Shown: piece by piece, positions 51,553 through 62,435 of the stretch
Numbering within the stretch: position 1 is the stretch's first letter
How the letters are laid out: every line of letters begins with the position of its first letter
Source: Nannochloris sp. 'desiccata'
Lineage: Eukaryota > Chlorophyta > Trebouxiophyceae > Chlorellales > Chlorellaceae
DNA length: 64,000 nucleotides
Assembly (NCBI GenBank): GCA_019044685.2
Contig: JAGTXX020000003.1
Location: forward strand, 62,001-126,000
Reading direction: 5' to 3'
Program-made: the position numbers and the translations under genes
Notes under the pieces: generated by a model
What the model saw: the letters and a program-made list of their open reading frames with translations, nothing else
What the model was told of the DNA's origin: nothing
The model's database searches: none

Positions 51553-51906
51553 AAAAAAGTGTGCTTATGATTTTAATTTTTTTCTGTTGATTCTTTCTAA
51601 TTCTTTGGTTTTTTTAGTCGATTTACAGTGCCTCTAGGTATGCAATTTTCATGTAATGAGCTACTACATGTTAATGACATGGTAGGGGCGTTAGAATAAC
51701 TGGAAAAGACGTTTTTATATGCAGAATAATGGGGAGACATGTTTGTGTTGATGCAGGAACAGTTGTCGTTCGTAGGGAAGCTCCGTGCATGCCCCTTTTT
51801 GCCTATTTTATAAAGATGCTATATGAGGAAACGCTAGTGAGGATGATATATGTTATAAGGGGGGACACGCCGAAAGAGACGTTTTCCTGACTTGATTCTT
51901 CAGATT
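51553..51906. other. Convergent 3' region, bilin reductase and eIF1
   Basis: 354 bp. A TGTAA at 51652..51656 serves the bilin reductase; the nearest reverse signal for eIF1 is at 51623..51627. No ORF. Confidence 0.55.
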
Positions 51907-52572
51907 TTAGAAACCGTGCACCTTGATGGTGTCTTTCTTAGCCAACTCGTTAGAGATGAGAAAGGCAGAGACGTTTTTACGCTGATCTCCCTGAAGCTGT
52001 AACACCTTGCCGAGTTCCTCGTCTTCAACAACGCAGCCGTTGCAACAGTACTCTGCACAGAGGGGAAAAGAGAGAGGGGGGATTGTCAGATGAGCGGGAT
52101 TCCAAAAAAAAATGGGCTGTTACAAAAACATGGCAGATCACAGCGAACCGAAAGCTCCGGGAGCTTCCCTTTGCTGCATTCCTTTCGACCAAACTACTTC
52201 AAAATATACAAGCTAGAGAGCAGTGAGGCGGCGCGTGTGCTTACCTTTTTTGAGAGCTTTCAGAATCTTCTTGTAATCGAATGCCTCGGGCAGGCCCTGC
52301 ACAGTAGTCAGCGACTTTTTGCCGTTTCTCTGCTGAACGCGGACATGTACATAATCTTTGTTATCACCTCCCTTTTTACTTTTGGAGGTGGTGTTGTCTT
52401 CAGCAAAGGGGTCTGCGAGATGAGAATTTTGATTTGAAGCGTTAGTCAAAAATAGAGACAAGTGTTCGTTATGCCGCACAGAATAACACTGTTCAGCCTA
52501 TTGCATTTCGTCTAGTAACTTACCAAAACCGCCAAGCTCGGGACCAGTGGGCAAAGGAATACTTAATGACAT
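51907..52572 (-). CDS. Translation initiation factor eIF1 (SUI1)
   Basis: Three exons, 52524..52572, 52245..52412 and 51907..52052 (120 aa), with introns of 111 and 192 nt. eIF1 enforces start-codon selection on the 40S subunit. The joined protein reads MSLSIPLPTGPELGGF then DPFAEDN, and contains VHVRVQQRNGKKSLTTVQGL, ALKKEYCCNGCVVEDEE and LQGDQRKNVSAFLISNELA, ending DTIKVHGF, all typical of SUI1 and near-identical across plants. The single longest ORF here covers only exon 2, so this gene is easily missed. Confidence 0.95.
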
Positions 52573-52875
52573 AGGTTGGAAGTGGGTGCGTGACAAACGG
52601 TGAGCACGCAGCGGTAGCAGTAAATAGAGCTACACACAAGTGAAATAGAAATAATGGGGAACAGCGAGGGCAGTCGCGTTATGAGCTCGCAGCAAACTCG
52701 AGCGGAAGAAAACATTTCTTCGCGTTGTTGGCAAAACTGCTCAAAACAGCAGCACTCGTGCCGCTGATTTGCAGTTTTTTGACCACCTTTGACGATTGTG
52801 GTGGGTGTGTTTGGTAGATCGATGCTATAAGAAGCACTCGGCAATAAAGCCATTATACAAAACTAAATTTTTACG
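52573..52875. promoter_or_regulatory. Divergent region, eIF1 / beta'-COP
   Basis: 303 bp between start codons of two highly expressed genes. No TATA box is obvious. Confidence 0.45.
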
Positions 52876-55800
52876 ATGGTAAGTAGCTTGGCGTGTCAAG
52901 CACATGACGCAGTGATCAGCCCTTTTTTCAACACATACTAATCCATCATTTATTTCTATCCATCCTGCAGCCTCTTAAATTAGATATCAAGGTATGTTTG
53001 CTGTCGAGTGTTGCCTGTAATTTTGCCGTTTAAAGTCTTATTGGGACAGCAAGCTCATTCATCGGTTTACTTGTTTGCAGAGACTCTTTTCTCAGAGATC
53101 AGAGCGCGTAAAAGGCGTAGATATTCATCCAACAGAGCCATGGTGCGTTGAGCAGATGTTGTCGTTGCTGTTTTACAGAGAGAAAATCGTTAGCTTGTTC
53201 TATGGTTGAGGGCTTGTTGTCATTCAATTCGTCATTCTAATTGCAGGATCGTTGCATCTTTATACAATGGGCACGTCTACATCTGGAATTATGTCGAGCA
53301 GGTACAGCCAACATGTTAAATTGATTTCCTCAACGCTCTTTGTTTTTTCCAAGGTAGCCAGTTTCTTTTGCACGCCCATCTCACTCACCGCACTTCCCGT
53401 TTCTTTCTTCTACAGTCTCTTGTCAAATCATTCGAGGTCACTGACTTGCCAGGTAAGCAATATGACATAGATAATTTATTTCCATCGTACCATTGCCTTT
53501 TACTTTTTCTTCTAATCTTTTTCACCATCTTTCTTCTCTACAGTCCGTACTGCCAAGTTCGTTGCCCGTAAACAATGGATGATTTGCGGGGCTGATGACA
53601 TGATGGTTCGTGTTTACAACTACAACACCATGGACAAAGTCAAACAATTTGAAGCTCACTCAGATTATATCCGCCATATTGCTGTCCACCCTACCCTCCC
53701 AGTAATCCTCACCTGCTCTGATGACATGCTCATCAAGCTTTGGGATTGGGATCGTGGTTGGGCGTGTACCCAGATCTTTGAAGGACACAGTCACTACGTG
53801 ATGCAAGTTGTATTCAACCCTAAAGACACCAACACCTTTGCCTCAGCGTCCCTTGATCGTACTGTCAAAGTATGGTCCTTAGGCTCTCCCGTCCCTAATT
53901 TCACTCTGGAGGGACATGAACGTGGTGTTAATGCTATTGATTATTACACTGGAGGTGATAGGCCCTACTTAATGTCAGGTGCTGATGATCGATTGGTCAA
54001 AGTGTGGGATTATCAAACGAAAGCATGTATTCAAACTTTGGATGGCCATTCCCATAATGTAGCTGCAGTTGCTTTCCATCCTGAATTACCTTTGATTATG
54101 ACTGGTTCAGAAGATGGTGCTGTTAAATTATGGCATTCTACTACGTACCGATTAGAAACCACTCTGAATTATGGAATGGAGCGGGTGTGGGCATTGGCTA
54201 CTGTTCGTGGATCTAATTCCATCGCTGTAGGCTACGATGAAGGCTGTGTTATGGTAAAACTCGGCCGTGAAGACCCCGTTGCCTCTATGGATGCAGGTGG
54301 TAAAGTTATCTGGGCTAGACATAACGAAATCCAGACAGTCAACATCAAGGCGCTCGGTGAAGTGGCAGTAGAGGAGGCAGATGGAGAGCGATTACCTCTT
54401 GCTGTGAAAGATCTTGGTTCTTCAGATATCTACCCACAATCACTGGTGCACTCGCCTAATGGTCGTTTCGTTGCGGTCTGTGGTGATGGAGAGTATGTGG
54501 TGTACACCGCTCTGGCATGGCGTAATAAAGCATTCGGGACTGCTCAAGAGTTCGTCTGGGGAGATGATTCCAATGTATTTGCTACCAGAGAAAGCAATTC
54601 TGTGATTAAAATTTACCGCAATTTCAAGGAAGCACTTACTATCCGAGTTCCTTTCGCTGCTGAGGCCATCCACGGTGGTCGTTTACTGGGTGTTCGTACT
54701 TCTGATTTTATTGTCTTTTACGATTGGAATAGTGGGAAAATCGTACGTCGTGTGGATGTCGCTGCTCGTGGTGTCCATTGGTCTGAATCTGGCGCCACGT
54801 TGGTGATTTCTGGCGAGACGAGTTTCTATATGCTAGGCTACGAGGGTGAAGCTGTGGACGCTTTCTTTGCGGCTGGTGAGGAACCAGATGAAGACGGCAT
54901 TGAAGATGCATTTGATCTTCAAGCAGAGATCCCTGAAGTTGTCCGTACCGGTATCTGGGTAGGCGATTGCTTTATTTATAACAATGCGTCCTGGAGGTTG
55001 AATTATTGTGTGGGTGGTGAAGTGACGACGTTGCATCATTTAGATCGACCAATGTACTTGCTGGGGTATTTAGCACAGCAATCTCGTGTGTATTTAATTG
55101 ACCGCGAGTTTGGTATTGTCTCGTTTACACTATTACTCTCTGTAGTAGAGTATAAGACCTTGATCTTACGAGGTGATGTGGAGACAGCAGCAGAGGTTCT
55201 CGAAGGAATCCCAGAAGACCAACACAACATGCTGGCTAAGTTTTTGGAAGCTAAGGACATGCCTGAGCTTGCTTTGGAGGTTGCTACAGACCCAGACTTG
55301 AAATTTGAGCTTGCAGTAGCGCTGGGAAGGTTGGACTTGGCCACCCAGTTGGCGGCAGATGCGGATAGTGAAGTAAAATGGAGGCAATTGGGAGAGTTGG
55401 CTCTTGCTTCTGGTAAACTCACTGTAGCTGAAGAATGTTTCGGTAAAGCCAAAGATCTCGGTGGATTATTACTTCTCTACACGTCTCGTGGTGACGCCAA
55501 GGGGATGGCATCACTTGCTGCTGCAGCGGAAGGGGGTGGAAAACAGAATATTGCATTTTTATGCAAATTTTTGCTTGCTGATATCGATGGATGCATTGAT
55601 TTATTATCCTCGTGTGGTAGATTGCCTGAAGCGGCCTTCTTTGCACGAACCTACAAGCCTTCCAGAATGAGTGACGTCGTCCAAGCTTGGCAATCTGATC
55701 TTGCTAAGATTAATCCCAAAGCAGCAGAGTCTCTTGCTAATCCTGACGAGTTTGAAAATTTATTCCCTAATTATCAAGATGCATTACAAGCTGAGGCTGC

Positions 55801-56389
55801 TTTGGTGCAAGAAAGGGCATCTTCGTTCCCTGCTAGTAGTTATCTGCAAATGGAAGGGGTTAATTTACGGGATGTGATAGAAGCAGTACAAAATATGACT
55901 CTAGGTGCTGGTACTATGAATCTAGGTGGTCAAAAGCCTATGAATGGAAATCCGAAAGATTGGGCAGGACATACAGCAGCGGCACCTGTTGTAGTAGCTG
56001 CTGCTCCTGTTGCAGCAGCTGCTGTTGTTGTTGAAGAAGAAGAAGAAGAAGATGATGATGTGTTTGCAGATGCAGGCGGTGAGGCTGCTGATGTATCTGA
56101 TGGTGGATTTGGCAGTGGAATCGTTGATGATGAGGTCTCTGCAGAAGTCACAGCAGCAGCAGCAGCAATGGAAGAAGAAGAAGAAGAACCAGCGCCAGCT
56201 CCACCGGCAGCAGCACCACCTGTTGCTGATGTTTTTACTGCATCTGGTCTTACGGAAGAGGAAGAGGCGATGCTTCGAGGTGATTTGGAAGATGCTGACT
56301 TGGATTTGGAATTGGAATTGGATGATGAAGATATAGATGTAGATGCTGAGCTAGATCTAGATGATGATGACTGGGGAGAGGATGTTTGA
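52876..56389 (+). CDS. COPB2: Coatomer subunit beta' (COPB2)
   Basis: Six exons: 52876..52878, 52972..52992, 53081..53142, 53247..53301, 53417..53453 and 53544..56389 (1,007 aa). beta'-COP belongs to the COPI coat that returns cargo from Golgi to ER and reads KKxx signals. The small exons spell MPLKLDIKRLFSQRSERVK, then [20 protein letters not shown] and SFEVTDLPVRTAKFVARK, matching the family start. Two WD40 propellers follow, then an alpha-solenoid (NMLAKFLEAKDMPELALEVA) and an acidic, Ala/Glu-rich tail. Exon 1 is only the ATG, with GTAAGT directly after it. All introns are 80-105 nt. TGTAA at 56505..56509. Confidence 0.95.
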
Positions 56390-56842
56390 AGATAGATTAT
56401 CGATAGAAAAAAATTAAATTATGTTAAGAGGATAGCGGTTGGTCTCTCTCCTTTTTCCTTTCTATCCTACTTTCTTTTTTGTTGTCTCTCATCAATTGAA
56501 ATACTGTAAAGAATAGTCAAAACATATAGCAATCAAAGAAAGAGACAAGTAGAATCATTTTGGTAGAGAAGAATGGTGTCTCACAATTCACAACGGCGGT
56601 TTTATATAGACTCACTTCAACCCCAAAGTTTGAAGTGAGCCCTTACAGAAGGAAAATTCCTCATCACAAGTTTTTGTAAATATAAGAATTCTTGCATCAC
56701 TTGGGAGAATTTATTACAAAATAAAACAATCATTGAATGAATTGGAACTGGCGATGACATCACTCCTCGCAACATTTACTTGCAATTCTTTGATTAATTG
56801 AGTACTATTAGCAACTGTCTCAATAGATTAAACGCTGATATC
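56390..56842. other. Intergenic region beta'-COP to GT2-like gene
   Basis: 453 bp with the COPB2 poly(A) signal, a 10-bp perfect hairpin (56611..56639) and a TTTTATATAGA box just before the hairpin. No ORF. Confidence 0.55.
56611..56639 (+). other. Perfect 10-bp inverted repeat
   Basis: CTCACTTCAA and its exact reverse complement TTGAAGTGAG surround a nine-base loop. It follows a TATA-like TTTTATATAGA and lies 204 bp ahead of the GT2-like start, 222 bp after the COPB2 stop. Confidence 0.5.
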
Positions 56843-58667
56843 ATGGCTGGAAAAAATCGGAAACAAAAGAGTAAGGAGGGTACAGCAAAGCAACGCAACG
56901 GTAGCAAGAACCTGATTTCTCCAATTAGCGTCTTGCTCACCGTTGTGGTGACATTGGCTTCTATTCTTCTAGCGATCCCATATTTCAACTCTAGCAGTGC
57001 AAACTTCACAATCACGGATGATTTCCGTAAAAGTAAGTCTCTTTTAACTATCCCATTCTTGCATTCTTTAGCATTCTACGGATAGAGGTGACGGCGTCTC
57101 ACGTCGACAGCCACTATAAGCAGATGTTTAATGTCCACCACTTGTTACCATTATTTCCATTTTGTATTGAATACCAGCTATAATCGTATAGTTAAATCAA
57201 TTTTATGCATCTTTTTGTAGCCAAAAGTCGAATGGCCAGACGACGCCTCCGCGCCCGTGTATGCCTCAACATGATTGCCAAGGACGAAGCCAATGACAGA
57301 CTGGTGCCTGCTCTTCAAGCTGCTGCAGTACACATTACTGGCTACATGTTTTGCGATACAGGTTCAACAGATGGCACCCCTGAACTGGCCAAGTCTATTT
57401 TTGATTATTTCAACTTGAAGGGTAAAGTTGCGCACCATAGCTGGAAAGATTTTGCACACAATCGAAACTACTGTCTTGAAGATGGCAAGCGACTTATGGG
57501 AAACAAATGTGATTACTGGCTGTTACTTGATGCTGACCAAATAATGGTCGCAGAAGAAGGCTTTGGATTAGCTGAACTGGAATTGAAAGATTCAGCGTAT
57601 TAGTAAGTTTTAAAAAATAAAAGTGTTGTCGAAAAGTTGTGTTTTTACTCTTTATAGTAGTATTACTCTCAAGTCTTGGCTACTGCGTCTTTTATTTCTC
57701 AACTTATCTATTCTTATGTAGTCTTCGGGAGGTTGCTCGAGATTCTGAGTTTACTAATAGACGAATTATTAGTACACGGTTCCCTTGGAAGTATTTTGGA
57801 AAAGTTCACGAAGTCATTCTTCCAGCAGACGATTCTTTCGCTGGAAAAGATACCACTGGCACTCTTCCCAAAAGCATTTATTCTATTCATGAAAGTGATA
57901 TGGGACGTGGTTTCGATAGAGATGCTGTTTTGCTCGAATCTTCAGTTCAAGAAGACCCCACAGATAAGCGTTCCACTTTTTATCTCGCCAATACCTACAA
58001 TATGTTGAATAGAAAAGAAGATGCGATTGTATGGTGGGCGAGGCGTGCATCAATGGGTGGCTGGGAAGAAGAACGATATATGAGCGCCTATTGGATCGCT
58101 TCAGTTTTTGATGTCTATTTACGAGGAAAAACCATCAACGCAACCACCTGGGATGCGCTCGTCTCTGCAAATTTCGTTACAGAAAAACCTGAAAGAGACC
58201 CTGAAGCTGAGGTCAATGTCTCTACTGAAGATCTTATTTCGATTCTTAAAGTAGCACATGAAATTATCCCAGCTCGTCAAGAATCTTTGTACACCATTGC
58301 AAAACTTTTACGTGCTGATAAGCAAGACTATGCTGGCTGTGCAAATTATGCTGAACAAGCACGAGCTGCGGGGTGGTATAATGATACAACACTATTCGCA
58401 AATATCAATATTTATAAATATGGGGTTTTGGATGAACTTTGTGTGTGTTCGTTTTATGTGCCTGCCAAAGCAGAGGTCGGGCAGCAAGCGTGCAAAGACC
58501 TGATCAAGCTGTTGGAAGGCGAAGGTGTTACTGAGGACGTAGGGAGACAAGATTTAAGAAATATGTTGAGACTGACCAGAAACAACTTGAATTCACATAG
58601 AGCACAGGCATTAGCTCATGAAAACAATGGTGGTGGCATTGAAGAGGCTGCCCAACTAGACATTTAA
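56843..58667 (+). CDS. GT2-like type II glycosyltransferase
   Basis: Three exons, 56843..57032, 57221..57602 and 57722..58667 (505 aa), introns 188 and 119 nt. A basic N-terminus and one membrane segment (about residues 30-48) predict a Golgi or ER type II protein. The GT2 fold shows RVCLNMIAKDEA at its start, then DTGSTDGTPELA and YWLLLDADQIM with the metal-binding Asp motif, followed by FPWKYFGKVHEVI. The second half looks helical with a TPR-like run (YLANTYNMLNRKEDAIVWWARRA). The combination of a GT2 domain and TPR-like repeats occurs in bacterial and algal proteins; donor and acceptor are unknown. Confidence 0.8.
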
Positions 58668-58891
58668 ATTTCAAATCATCAGATTAGAGGAGGAAAGATC
58701 TCGCTTTTACTTTCTTATTTGACTTCTTTTAATTTCTGCTATCTTCACTCAAATATATATATAATTACTCAGAAGCACACGGGTATAGCTTACAATTCAA
58801 TACATATAGCAGTAAAGGAAATATTCAATCCAAAACATTTGTACAATAAATTAACCGGGTTTTCTCCCTTTCTATTTATCAGCAAAGATAT
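58668..58891. other. Convergent 3' region
   Basis: 224 bp between the stops of the GT2-like and FolC genes; a reverse TGTAA at 58790..58794 probably serves the FolC gene. Confidence 0.5.
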
Positions 58892-60660
58892 TTAAAGATC
58901 TCTTAAAGCGGTACCCACTGCATGCATACTGCCAGTCACTACAATAACACCTTTATCTCCATTAGGTAGAGCCTTTAATTCAGCTGCGGCACGGGCTACA
59001 GCTGCTTTTATCGACGCTTGGATCATTTCTCTTGCTCGCACGGGTCTTCCTTTCGTTTTACTACCAACCATCATTCCTGCCGCTTGCCAAGCGCCGACCA
59101 AAGCACCTGGGGCAGCAGATCGAGTCTTCCCTCCAGCAATGGGCACTTCAGTGAACACTGCGACGTTTGGTTGCAGTTGACGAAGTTCACGGCAGACTCC
59201 AGTCAAGTCTTTATCTGATGCCATAGCTAGCACAAGAGCAACAGGCAGGGGTGGTGGTGCTTTATCGGCACCATCACCTGAGTTGATGTTTTTTTCATTC
59301 TTGTCAGCGCTAAAGGGAAAGAGTGTTCGTACCGTATCTACCAGCGCAGCCGCACTTTCAGGTGTATGTGCGCCATCTAATATAGCTAATCCTTGATTTG
59401 CTTCCAACCTACAAATTTGGAATCTTCCGGGGAGTATAGGTGCATTTTCTAGACCCTGGATGATGCTTTCTTTAGTTATTTTAGGAAAGGCTTGGCCTTG
59501 ACCAGATGTTGCTAGAATAGCTGATGTGGTGATGGCAGTGGATGCGTTATCTAATTGATGTTTACCAACTAGTCTTAAGCTAACATCAAGCTCCACCAAA
59601 TTTTCACCTACTCCGCTTCCTATTTCTTGATCTTCGTCTCCACTACTCTTATTTAAAGCATTTGTAGCCCACTGACTGAGTCCAAATTTGCATCGCTGAT
59701 ACGCCACGCCATCGTCTATAAAGATCTTCCCTTCTTTAAGTATTTGAACTTCTTTCTCAGCGTAATGTATCAAGTCAATCAAGTCATTTTTTCGTGCATG
59801 CTGTACAAGTACCTGCCCTGCCGCCGTTTCAGGTTGCCTTCCCAACACCACTGGTCTATTTTGCTTCATTATACCTGCCTTTGCAGCTGCTATTGTTTCT
59901 ATACTACCCCCTAACGCTCCAGCGTGGTCGTGTCCAACAGCAGAAATAACTGCAGCAGCTACGGTCTCAGCTGGCAATACATTCGTAGCATCACGTGCTC
60001 CCCCCAACCCAGTCTCTATAACAGCGATATCAACCTTGGAATCAGCAAAATATCTAAAGGCCAATGCAGTGACGATTTCAAAATGAGATAATGCACCTTT
60101 TTCTGACTGCTGACTCGATTCGATCGTAGATTTGTATTTTGAGAGCAAAGCGTCCAAAGCGTCAGGGGTGATGGAAGTGCCGTTGATTGCCATTCTTTCG
60201 TGGAAAGAGACGACGTGAGGGCTAGTATATGTGCCTACGGTATATCCACTGTGTTTTAGGATTGAAGAGAGCATAGAGACGATGGATCCTTTGCCCTTGG
60301 TTCCAGCAATGTGGACGGCAGGAAAGGCGGTGTGGGGAGAATCGAGTGCTTGCATTAATTTATGTACTCGAGCCTGTAAAATATAAAGAAAAAACAAAAC
60401 GCAGAGTTTATTAGGCATGGTTTCGATATAGAAAGTTGCAGGGCAGTGGGGATAACTAAAACATAATGTATACTTGCCAAGTCAAAACCGTCGGCGGTGT
60501 CTGTGCCAGCAGCATCAGGGACACCTTTTTGTTCATAATTGTTAAATGCTGCCAGCCAATCTAGTGCTGATGTTGAATATCTAGACGTTGAGGCAGGGAA
60601 TGGGGAGCTAGAAGGTAACTTTAGCAGGTGGGTGGTTTGATTTGTAAGTGATCGTAACAT
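58892..60660 (-). CDS. FolC-family dihydrofolate/folylpolyglutamate synthase
   Basis: Two exons, 60478..60660 and 58892..60373 (554 aa). The enzyme joins glutamate to dihydropteroate or to folates. P-loop VHIAGTKGKGS, TSPHVVSFHERM, HFEIVTALAFRYF and ETGLGGARDATNV are the family motifs; the last is more like dihydrofolate synthase than polyglutamate synthase. An Arg/Ser-rich N-terminus (MLRSLTNQTTHLLKL) suits mitochondrial import, as with plant DHFS. The intron starts GCAAGT and ends ACAG; only this GC-AG splice keeps the FDL-ARVHKLM junction in frame. A low-complexity loop lies around 59600-59660. Confidence 0.9.
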
Positions 60661-61018
60661 GTTTGCTAAATTCCAAGAGCTTTGAGACCAATGCGCTACG
60701 AATCTGACTTTATAATTATGTCTAGAATGTATATAGAGTAGCGAATGGTGTGAAATTTATAATTGGAGGCCTTGAAACTCCTCTAACAGCTCGTGCTGCA
60801 GCCTGCTGAGCTGCTTTGATGATGCACTGTGATCAAGCATATTCTGCAACCAGATTGATATAGTGGGTATAACTTAACAGCACTGAGTTTCTTTATTGCA
60901 AGGCAGCGTCACGTGAAAAGCTTACCGCTGTGCAAATTTATAGTTTTTTGATCAAGCAAAAAAAGCTACTTGCTATTTCTTCCCTCTCTTTCAAGGTCAC
61001 CAAAACAATTCAACAGTA
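60661..61018. promoter_or_regulatory. Divergent region, FolC / RRA gene
   Basis: 358 bp between start codons. A TGATGATG...CTGA spacing near 60817 was tested as a box C/D RNA and rejected. No ORF. Confidence 0.45.
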
Positions 61019-62281
61019 ATGGCGCCAATACGGCGCCATGATCAACAACCTTCAAGAAGGTATCCTGTCTTAGTTGCACTTGCAGCTGGAATTGTCTTTG
61101 GCCTTGCCGTCGCCATGTTCAATATGTCTCGCTCCCCTGCGGGCCAACAGCTTCAAGGCGCAGGCGCATCCCTCCAAGACGAACCAAATGTATTACAACA
61201 GCAGATGTATGATTTAGAAAAACAGCTTAAAGAAGCAAAGTCTGAAAGAGATTCAGCTCGGCGTCAATTAGCCGATCAGGTGCAACAACAAAAGGATATT
61301 GAAGATCGATTCGCAGCTGAACAAACTAGTATAAGCAGTATTAAAAGTGGTGCAGGAGACTGTTTAGACAGACACACTCCTTGGTTACCATCAGCAACGA
61401 GAGACAAGATCAATCCCACCCTTGCCGCCTTTCTAAAGAAAGTTGCCATAAACAACGAAGTTTTGGTCGCTGTGAGTAACGCCAACTACGCGTGGCCAGG
61501 CGGGATGTTGGAGCTATGGATGAAATCAGTCAAACGAGCAGGAGTTAAAAACGCAATGGTTGTTGCACTTGACGAAGATACAAAAATCAATGTTGAAAAT
61601 TTTGGCTTGCCCGCCTTCCGCCTCGACTTGGCAATCCCTGATTCACAAAAAAATTCCGGCAGCAATCACGCTGTTTCTGCACTTAAATTTCGTATCTTAA
61701 AACCCTTCTTAGAATTAGGCTATTCCGTACTATTATCTGACGTGGATATCGTCACATTGGATGACCCATTCAAATATCTCATCAGAGATTCAGATATAGA
61801 GTCACTCTCGGATGGGTGGACTGAAGAGACAGCCTATGGATACAACGACGTAGCAGATGATCCAAGTATGGGATGGGCTCGGTACGCGCATTCAATGAGA
61901 ATATTTGTATTTAATTCTGGCTTGTTTTATCTCCGCAACACCAACGCCTCGCTGGATCTGCTAGACAAGGCCATTTATAGGGTGGAAAGTGAAGAAGCTT
62001 GGGATCAAGCTGTATGGAATGAATGCATTTTCTTCCCTAATTCACCTAAAAATATAGACCCGGGTGTGACTCGAAGAGCGATGGATATAGAGAAATTCAT
62101 GAACTCGAAATATTTATTTAAATTTTTACGGCACAATGAAGCGCATTTTAAAGAGGTGCAACCGGCGATGGTGCATGTGAATTACCATCCTGACAAGTTT
62201 GAGAGGATGAAGGCTGTGTGGGCGCATTATGTCGAAGGGAAGAAGACTGCATTGAATGCATTCCCAGATGGGTCGGAGTAA
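61019..62281 (+). CDS. RRA-type arabinosyltransferase (GT77)
   Basis: 420 aa, one exon. Plant RRA proteins add the second, beta-1,2-linked arabinose on hydroxyproline of extensins in the Golgi. One membrane segment (about residues 16-36) is followed by a coiled-coil stem (NVLQQQMYDLEKQLKEAK). The catalytic domain has AVSNANYAWPGGMLELWMKS, SNHAVSALKFRILKPFLELG, the DxD in LLSDVDIVTLDDP, TAYGYNDV, ARYAHSMRIFVFNSGLFYL, and ends VNYHPDKFERMKAVW...NAFPDGSE, nearly identical to plant RRA1-3. It implies a hydroxyproline-rich glycoprotein wall or matrix. Confidence 0.94.
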   Translation: MAPIRRHDQQPSRRYPVLVALAAGIVFGLAVAMFNMSRSPAGQQLQGAGASLQDEPNVLQQQMYDLEKQLKEAKSERDSARRQLADQVQQQKDIEDRFAAEQTSISSIKSGAGDCLDRHTPWLPSATRDKINPTLAAFLKKVAINNEVLVAVSNANYAWPGGMLELWMKSVKRAGVKNAMVVALDEDTKINVENFGLPAFRLDLAIPDSQKNSGSNHAVSALKFRILKPFLELGYSVLLSDVDIVTLDDPFKYLIRDSDIESLSDGWTEETAYGYNDVADDPSMGWARYAHSMRIFVFNSGLFYLRNTNASLDLLDKAIYRVESEEAWDQAVWNECIFFPNSPKNIDPGVTRRAMDIEKFMNSKYLFKFLRHNEAHFKEVQPAMVHVNYHPDKFERMKAVWAHYVEGKKTALNAFPDGSE

Positions 62282-62379
62282 AAATTCTAAAATTTTATTT
62301 ATTAATCTCTATCGATAAGAAAAAAACAATCGAAAACTCCCAATTATTTATTGAAGCTTTGAACCAGGTTAAAATAGCA

Positions 62380-62381
<2 letters not shown>

Positions 62382-62433
<52 letters not shown>
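62382..62433 (+). repeat. (CT)26 microsatellite
   Basis: Fifty-two uninterrupted bases of alternating C and T between the convergent RRA and PsbP-domain genes; its right edge supplies two bases of the PsbP-domain stop codon. Confidence 0.95.

Positions 62434-62435
<2 letters not shown>

Noticed and set aside
52213..52479. 88-residue ORF taken as a whole gene
   Set aside because: It is exon 2 of eIF1 with intron sequence read at both ends.
56010..56336. Met/Lys-rich ORF in the COPB2 tail
   Set aside because: Frame shadow of the acidic GAA/GAT tail.
60817..60900. TGATGA followed by CTGA, as in a box C/D snoRNA
   Set aside because: The base before TGATGA is T, not A/G, there is no terminal stem and no D'/C' pair.
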